From DSUN01 sp035527715 (GTDB lineage: Bacteria > Planctomycetota > PUPC01 > DSUN01), in NCBI GenBank assembly GCA_035527715.1, contig DATKZY010000025.1, forward strand, positions 1 to 12,655: 12,655 nt of DNA, in the 5' to 3' direction. The notes under the pieces were generated by a model. The model made no database searches. It saw only the letters and a program-made list of their open reading frames with translations, and was not told where the DNA came from. Shown one piece after another: positions 1-3,924 of the stretch (the stretch's first letter is position 1; each line of letters starts with the position of its first letter). The translations under genes were made by a program, and so were the position numbers.

Positions 1-24
1 CCCCTTTGCATAGGAGACGAGACG

Positions 25-651
25 ATGCGGCAGCGGACGATCAAGCCCGTGGCCACGGTGTGCCTGGCAGCGATACTGCTCCAGGGCTGCGCCTGGCTCA
101 AGGAGCACCCGAACACAGCGACCGGCGCCGGCGTCGGCGCCGTAGCCGGCGGAGCGCTCGGCTACCTGTTCGGCGGGCATGGGCGCCATCATCATGGCCG
201 TGGAAAGGCAATGGTAGGAGGCGCTCTGCTCGGAGCCCTCGCCGGTGGCATCATCGGCAGCATGATGGAGAAAAAGGACCGGCCCGCCCAGGAAACCAAC
301 CAGGCCTACAACTACCAGCCCGCCCAGGGCACGCGGGTCGAGGTGTCGAGCGTCGTCGCCGACCCGAACGTGGCCGCCCCCGGTGGCACAGTCACCCTCC
401 AGGTCACCTACGCCGTCATGGCGGCCAATGCCCAGGCCGAGGTGCCGGTCGTCGAGACGCGCACCGTCACTTTCGCGGGCACCAAGGTCGCCGACCTCAG
501 CTCGCCGGTCGGGCGGCTGCCCGGCACGTACACAACTCAGGTGCCGATCCAGCTCAGGGCGGACTCCCCGCGGGGGCAGTACCAGCTCACCATCACGGTC
601 GCGGCCGCGGGCAGCCAGGCTCAGCAGACTGCCGCGTTCACGGTCAACTGA
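25..651 (+). CDS. Glycine-zipper lipoprotein with C-terminal beta domain
   Basis: Predicted envelope lipoprotein of 208 residues; its exact role is unknown. The N-terminus is a lipoprotein signal peptide with lipobox L-Q-G-C, so the lipidated cysteine is C22. Residues 34-51 and 65-78 are two glycine-zipper segments (G-rich, alternating with A, V and L) of the kind that insert in or pack against membranes. They are joined by a short His/Gly-rich loop (residues 50-60, four His), which could bind metal but may be only a polar turn. After a charged linker (82-100), residues 101-208 alternate hydrophobic and polar residues and look like an Ig-like beta-sandwich (APGGTVTLQVTY near the start, a regular strand at the end). 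The ATG is supported by AGGAG eight bases upstream. The gene sits at the window edge, so its upstream partner is not visible. A hairpin follows the stop. Family-level call (glycine-zipper 2TM/SlyB-like) is good; function is inferred. Confidence 0.88.
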   Translation: MRQRTIKPVATVCLAAILLQGCAWLKEHPNTATGAGVGAVAGGALGYLFGGHGRHHHGRGKAMVGGALLGALAGGIIGSMMEKKDRPAQETNQAYNYQPAQGTRVEVSSVVADPNVAAPGGTVTLQVTYAVMAANAQAEVPVVETRTVTFAGTKVADLSSPVGRLPGTYTTQVPIQLRADSPRGQYQLTITVAAAGSQAQQTAAFTVN

Positions 652-685
652 GCGGGCCGGCACGCGCCAGCCGAGCATCTTCCCC

Positions 686-710
686 AGGGGGCCGCATCGC
701 GCGGCCCCCT
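686..710. terminator. Bidirectional hairpin between convergent genes
   Basis: A perfect 10-bp stem (AGGGGGCCGC / GCGGCCCCCT, arms 686-695 and 701-710) closes a 5-base loop. It fills the short gap between the lipoprotein stop at 651 and the kinase-like stop at 720. On the plus strand the stem is followed by a weakly T-rich tail (GTGCTTTCCT), fitting a rho-independent terminator. On the minus strand there is no T-run, so it may only protect the 3' end or stop transcription inefficiently. Confidence 0.75.
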
Positions 711-719
711 GTGCTTTCC

Positions 720-1346
720 TCAGAGCGCGCCCGCCCAGGCGGCAGCCACCCGCTCGGCCAGGTCCTCCTCGCGTGTATCTGTCCCCACGCGCAGGCGCGT
801 CAGGCTCACGCCCGGCTGTGCCGCGTAGTAGGCCGCCAGCGGCTCGGTCTCGCTGGCGTAGAGGGCGAGCTTGCGCGCCACGGCCTCCGCCGCATCGTCG
901 TCCCGGCCCGCGTGATCCATGCCCTCCCCCCTGCGCCGGCGGGCCACCCGCGCCTGCGCGGCCTCCGCATCGCATTCCAGCACGATCACGTGCTCGACCC
1001 GGACCCGTTGCGCGAGGGCCCGCGCCTGGCCCGCGTGGCGCGGCAGGCCGTTGAGCACCAGCACGTCGCATTCCGGGTCGAACCCCGCCCGGCGCAAGAA
1101 GGCGTCGAGGAGCGCCTCCGCGATGGGGAATCGCTCATCGGGCAACAGCGCGTGGGTCGCCAGAAGGCGCCGCACGAAGGCCGCGTCGTCCTGCGGCAGC
1201 CCGCGTTGGCCCGCGGCCGCGGCGCGCAACTCGGCGCCGAAGTCGAAGTGGCGGAACGCGCCGCGCCGCTCGAGCCATGCGCCCACGGGGCTCTTCCCCG
1301 AGCCCGTAGGGCCGAGCAGCAGCGCGGCCCGGATCAACTCCGCCAT
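720..1346 (-). CDS. Nucleoside-monophosphate-kinase-like P-loop protein
   Basis: A 208-residue cytoplasmic protein resembling adenylate/UMP-CMP kinases, which move a phosphate from ATP to a nucleoside monophosphate. Walker A is clear: GPTGSGKS at residues 12-19. F34-D35-F36-G37 to R41 sits where adenylate kinases have their D-x-G-D-L-L-R NMP-binding segment. N99-G-L-P-R-H104 replaces the usual D-G-F-P-R-T/D motif. An Arg-rich stretch (R136-R139) and R148-D-D-D151 sit where the LID and its catalytic arginines lie. The LID is short and has no zinc-type cysteines. The start is chosen because the codon lies two bases after the stop of the upstream deacetylase-like gene, with GAGTGAGG as ribosome-binding site, implying translational coupling; the reading frame stays open far upstream but only as overlap with that gene. 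The degenerate motifs leave open that it phosphorylates another small substrate or only binds nucleotide. Confidence 0.82.
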   Translation of the reverse strand: MAELIRAALLLGPTGSGKSPVGAWLERRGAFRHFDFGAELRAAAAGQRGLPQDDAAFVRRLLATHALLPDERFPIAEALLDAFLRRAGFDPECDVLVLNGLPRHAGQARALAQRVRVEHVIVLECDAEAAQARVARRRRGEGMDHAGRDDDAAEAVARKLALYASETEPLAAYYAAQPGVSLTRLRVGTDTREEDLAERVAAAWAGAL

Positions 1347-1348
1347 CC

Positions 1349-2845
1349 TCACTCCTTCGCCACCAGCCCGCTTGGCACGAAGGCGCCCGCTTCGAGGCAC
1401 GGGCCGGAGGGGATGCGAGTCCGGGCGGGCTTGAGCGACCAGGTTTGGAGGCGCGCGTGCAGGCACAACTTGTCGGCCGAAAACTCGGGGCCGAGGAACC
1501 CGCATTCCTCGGTCCAGCGCATCGCCCGGTCGAGTTCGTGGGCGAAGGCCGGGTAGCGCGGCACGCGCTGGAGGCGCATCCGCGCGAGCTGCTCGCCCGA
1601 GCACGCCGCACGGAACGCGGCCACGCACGCGGCGTGCAGGCTGCCCAGCCCCACGCGGGCGTCGCCGAGGGCAAGATTGGCCGGCAGATGCCCGGTCTCC
1701 TCGGCCTGGCCCACCAGCTCCCGGCACAGGCCAAGGAACTCCTCGCGGGAGACAAACGGCTTCTCGGGCGTCAGGACCGGCTTCTCCACCGGCCCCAGCA
1801 CGTCTCGGCGCTCCACCGAGCGCGGGAGCGCGCCTCGCCCTTCGCCCACCACCAGGGCATCGGCCAACGCGACCACCAGCTCGGCAGGGGAGAAGACCGG
1901 GTGGAGCCGCGGGTGCCCGGCGTCCTCCTTCGCGGCACAGTAGTCCAGCAGCGTATCGCGCGAGATCGTCGCCCCCTGCTGCCCGAACAGCTCGGCGGCC
2001 CGGGCGATGCCGACCACCTGGATGTCGTCGCGGGCACGCAGATACTCGCAGAACCGCTGGAAGTTCTGCCGCGCCCGGTCCAACTCCGCCTGGGCGCGCA
2101 GTTCGTAGGCGTAGCCCACCTGGGCCACCGTGCGGTTCCGCCCGTTCGCGTACAGCTCGTCCTCCGTCCAGCCCTTCACGTGGATGCGCACGGGGTGGGC
2201 GACGAAGAGCGACAGGCACTCGACCCCTGCGGCGAGCGCGCGGTCGAGGCCCTCGCGGAGCAGCCTCATCTTCTCCTCGAAGGCGTCGTTGTGGCACAGC
2301 TCGGCCTGGAGGCCGAGCGACAGATGGCACCCGGGCGCCTCCGGCGTGCCCGTGTGGGTGGGAAAGCTCAGGGCGCCGGCGTACCACACCGGCCCCGCGT
2401 AGCCGGGCCACCGGGCGTAGCTATACACGTAGGGGAGTTCCATCGCCGCCGCCGCCCCATGGCTCTGCGGCGAGGTGAACACCGCGTGGCGGCTGGTCGC
2501 AACCGGGGCCTTCCAGAATGCCTTCTTCAGCGCATCCGCGGCCCGCGCCTCGTAGCCCAGAAGCTTCTCCACCCCGTCGTCCCAGCCGCACTGCTCCACG
2601 ATCTCCGGCACCACGGGATGGGCGTTCGAGTCCGTGTGAATCCCGATATCGTGCTCGGCCATGGCCGCCAGAACATCGAGCCGGCCGCGCTGGACCATGG
2701 CCCGCGCCTTGTCGCCGAGGACGTGAAACGTCCCGCGCAGGCCCGCCTTCGACATCGTCTGCGCGAGCCACGCCGGCGCGTCGTCCGTTCGTGCCTCCAC
2801 CGGGCACACCGTATCCTCGACGTCGAAATGCAACGTCACGTACAT
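1349..2845 (-). CDS. NodB-like polysaccharide deacetylase family protein with tandem C-terminal repeats
   Basis: A 498-residue protein with no signal peptide. The N-terminal half resembles the NodB/CE4 deacetylase fold, which removes N- or O-acetyl groups from glycans using a metal held by Asp and two His. Visible motifs are HFDVED at residues 6-11 (motif-1 equivalent), G38-T-F-H-V-L-G44, G68-I-H-T-D-S-N-A-H-P77 (motif-2 equivalent, with a wider His spacing than the usual H-S-x-x-H), W111-K-A-P114, and V215-A-H-P218. The C-terminal half has two related blocks, about 317-355 and 364-402: an S-x-x-E helix, then G-x-LP, then a D-x-x-[LV]G-type end. These recall pseudomurein-binding-like repeats. 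The ATG at 2845 is chosen because longer in-frame starts would lie inside the promoter at 2892-2920. AAGGGG lies eight bases upstream. It is the first gene of an operon with the kinase-like gene. Substrate unknown. Confidence 0.82.
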   Translation of the reverse strand: MYVTLHFDVEDTVCPVEARTDDAPAWLAQTMSKAGLRGTFHVLGDKARAMVQRGRLDVLAAMAEHDIGIHTDSNAHPVVPEIVEQCGWDDGVEKLLGYEARAADALKKAFWKAPVATSRHAVFTSPQSHGAAAAMELPYVYSYARWPGYAGPVWYAGALSFPTHTGTPEAPGCHLSLGLQAELCHNDAFEEKMRLLREGLDRALAAGVECLSLFVAHPVRIHVKGWTEDELYANGRNRTVAQVGYAYELRAQAELDRARQNFQRFCEYLRARDDIQVVGIARAAELFGQQGATISRDTLLDYCAAKEDAGHPRLHPVFSPAELVVALADALVVGEGRGALPRSVERRDVLGPVEKPVLTPEKPFVSREEFLGLCRELVGQAEETGHLPANLALGDARVGLGSLHAACVAAFRAACSGEQLARMRLQRVPRYPAFAHELDRAMRWTEECGFLGPEFSADKLCLHARLQTWSLKPARTRIPSGPCLEAGAFVPSGLVAKE

Positions 2846-2891
2846 GCTCGTCGCCCCTTGCCGGGGGGACCTCCGCCCACGTTCCGCCAGC

Positions 2892-2920
2892 ATCGTATCC
2901 CCCCGTGCGGCTTGTGTCAA
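2892..2920 (-). promoter_or_regulatory. Sigma70-type promoter for the deacetylase-kinase operon
   Basis: Read on the minus strand, a perfect TTGACA (2920-2915) is followed after 17 bases by TACGAT (2897-2892). The transcript would begin near 2885, giving a leader of about 40 bases before the ATG at 2845. The upstream in-frame TTG and ATG codons fall within these boxes, which helps fix the gene start. Confidence 0.72.
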
Positions 2921-2983
2921 CCGCGCACGCGGCCGACCGCGCGACCGCAGACGGTGGGGAACCAGGACCGCAAGAGAAGAGTC

Positions 2984-3013
2984 GATTACGAGGACGACGA
3001 CGAGGACGATTCA
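2984..3013. repeat. Six-base-period GAnnAC micro-repeat
   Basis: Five consecutive six-base units read GATTAC, GAGGAC, GACGAC, GAGGAC, GATTCA. Four fit GAnnAC exactly and the fifth is degenerate. The run lies between the two divergent promoters and belongs to no recognised gene. It may be slipped-strand low-complexity DNA or part of a dispersed intergenic repeat. Confidence 0.6.
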
Positions 3014-3064
3014 AGACCCAGGTCGGGAACCCCCCGGCCTCGGGATCAGCCTCCTGCCCAAGGG

Positions 3065-3093
3065 TTGACTCCCGTGCCCCCCCGGGGTATGGT
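3065..3093 (+). promoter_or_regulatory. Sigma70-type promoter for the ThuA-like/GH-like gene pair
   Basis: TTGACT (3065-3070) is followed after exactly 17 bases by TATGGT (3088-3093, four of six consensus bases). Transcription would start near 3100, about 40 bases before the ThuA-like ATG. A perfect palindrome, GACTGC-G-GCAGTC at 3095-3107, overlaps the predicted start site and could be an operator or a 5'-end hairpin. Confidence 0.6.
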
Positions 3094-3138
3094 GGACTGC
3101 GGCAGTCGGCCCCGCATCCCCTGAACAGGAGCCCGAGA

Positions 3139-3879
3139 ATGTGGTGTGTGCGCACGGGTGTGTGTGCTCTCGCTGTTGGCCTGGCCGCCGCGTCGGGTCC
3201 GGTGCGAGCCGGCGGGCCGCCGCTCAAGGTGGTCCTCGTCTCCGGCTCGGGGGAGTACAAGTCGGCCGAATCCCTCCCCGTGTTCGCCAAGCACCTCGAG
3301 GCAGGCTTCAACGTCAAGGCGACGGTTCTCCAGGCCAAGGGCGACAAGGAGATCCCCGGCCTCGAGGCCCTCGACGACGCCGACGTGATGCTCGTCTTCA
3401 CCCGCCGCGTCAAGCTCGAGGGCGACCAGCTCGAACGCTTCAAGAAATACTGCCTCGCCGGCAAGCCCATCGTCGGCGTCCGCACCGCCAGCCACGCCAT
3501 TCAGACCTGGCTCGACCTCGACAAAGAGGTCTTCGGCGGCAACTACAAGGGCCACTACGGCGGCGGCGTGAAACAGGCCGTCACCATCAACCCCGACGCC
3601 AAGGACCACCCGGTCCTCAAGGGCGTGAGAGACTTCGAGTCGGAGTACAGCCTCTACAAGACCGGCCCGATCGCCGCCGACGCCACGCTGCTGATGACCA
3701 GCGCCACGCCGAAGGCCGCGGCCCCCGAGCCGGCCGCCTGGGTGCGCGAGTACAAGGGCGCACGCATCTTCTACACCTCGCTCGGCGGCCTCACCGACTT
3801 CGAGAACGCGAGCTTCCGGCAGATGCTGGTCAATGCCCTCTTCTGGACGGCGAAGCGCGAGGTCGAGGCGAAGCCGTGA
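3139..3879 (+). CDS. Secreted ThuA-like domain protein
   Basis: A 246-residue exported protein of the ThuA-like (trehalose-utilisation, class I glutamine-amidotransferase-fold) superfamily. Such proteins are common beside sugar-processing genes and their reaction is mostly unknown. Residues 1-24 form a signal peptide ending V-R-A. The domain then runs from the beta strand L29-K-V-V-L-V34 to the end. R115-T-A-S-H119 sits where GATase relatives have the nucleophile elbow, but there is no cysteine, so amidotransferase chemistry is unlikely. D156-H-P-V-L-K-G-V163 and a G-A-R-I-F-Y strand are typical of the fold. The ATG has AGGAG seven bases upstream and a promoter at 3065-3093; the open frame extends upstream only as non-coding sequence. 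The stop lies inside a duplicated 12-base repeat, and the GH-like gene follows after 45 bases, suggesting an operon. Family is confident, function inferred. Confidence 0.87.
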   Translation: MWCVRTGVCALAVGLAAASGPVRAGGPPLKVVLVSGSGEYKSAESLPVFAKHLEAGFNVKATVLQAKGDKEIPGLEALDDADVMLVFTRRVKLEGDQLERFKKYCLAGKPIVGVRTASHAIQTWLDLDKEVFGGNYKGHYGGGVKQAVTINPDAKDHPVLKGVRDFESEYSLYKTGPIAADATLLMTSATPKAAAPEPAAWVREYKGARIFYTSLGGLTDFENASFRQMLVNALFWTAKREVEAKP

Positions 3880-3900
3880 AACGTGATGCGTGAAACGTGA
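3875..3900 (+). repeat. Direct repeat CGTGAAACGTGA spanning the ThuA-like stop codon
   Basis: Two identical 12-base copies, CGTGAAACGTGA at 3875-3886 and 3889-3900, are separated by two bases. Each copy itself contains CGTGA twice. The first copy supplies the TGA stop of the ThuA-like gene (3877-3879); the second lies just upstream of the GH-like start. No gene function requires it, so it looks like an intergenic repeat that has reached into the 3' end of the gene. Confidence 0.75.
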
Positions 3901-3924
3901 GAAGAGCGGGTGGGGGGCTGTGTG

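Larger units (their letters stand above)
2846..3138. other. Divergent intergenic region
   Basis: This 293-base gap separates the leftward deacetylase-like gene from the rightward ThuA-like gene. It holds one promoter per strand (2892-2920 minus, 3065-3093 plus), a small perfect palindrome at 3095-3107 and a 6-base-period micro-repeat at 2984-3013. No convincing protein or RNA gene was seen; the open frames crossing it look like arginine/proline-rich noise. Confidence 0.7.

Noticed and set aside
6..1556. Plus-strand frame of 516 codons across the lipoprotein and kinase-like genes
   Set aside because: Arg/Pro/His-rich noise running through two well-supported genes on different strands and through their terminator hairpin.
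2846..2920. Upstream TTG or ATG as the start of the deacetylase homologue
   Set aside because: They lie within the predicted -35 and -10 boxes and would add a low-complexity Arg-rich leader.
1445..3124. Plus-strand frame of 559 codons opposite the deacetylase homologue
   Set aside because: Antisense shadow that also crosses both promoters of the divergent region.
3910..3924. GTG start giving five extra residues on the GH-like protein
   Set aside because: ATG 3925 has a G-rich Shine-Dalgarno region at suitable spacing and yields a normal signal peptide; the GTG cannot be fully excluded.
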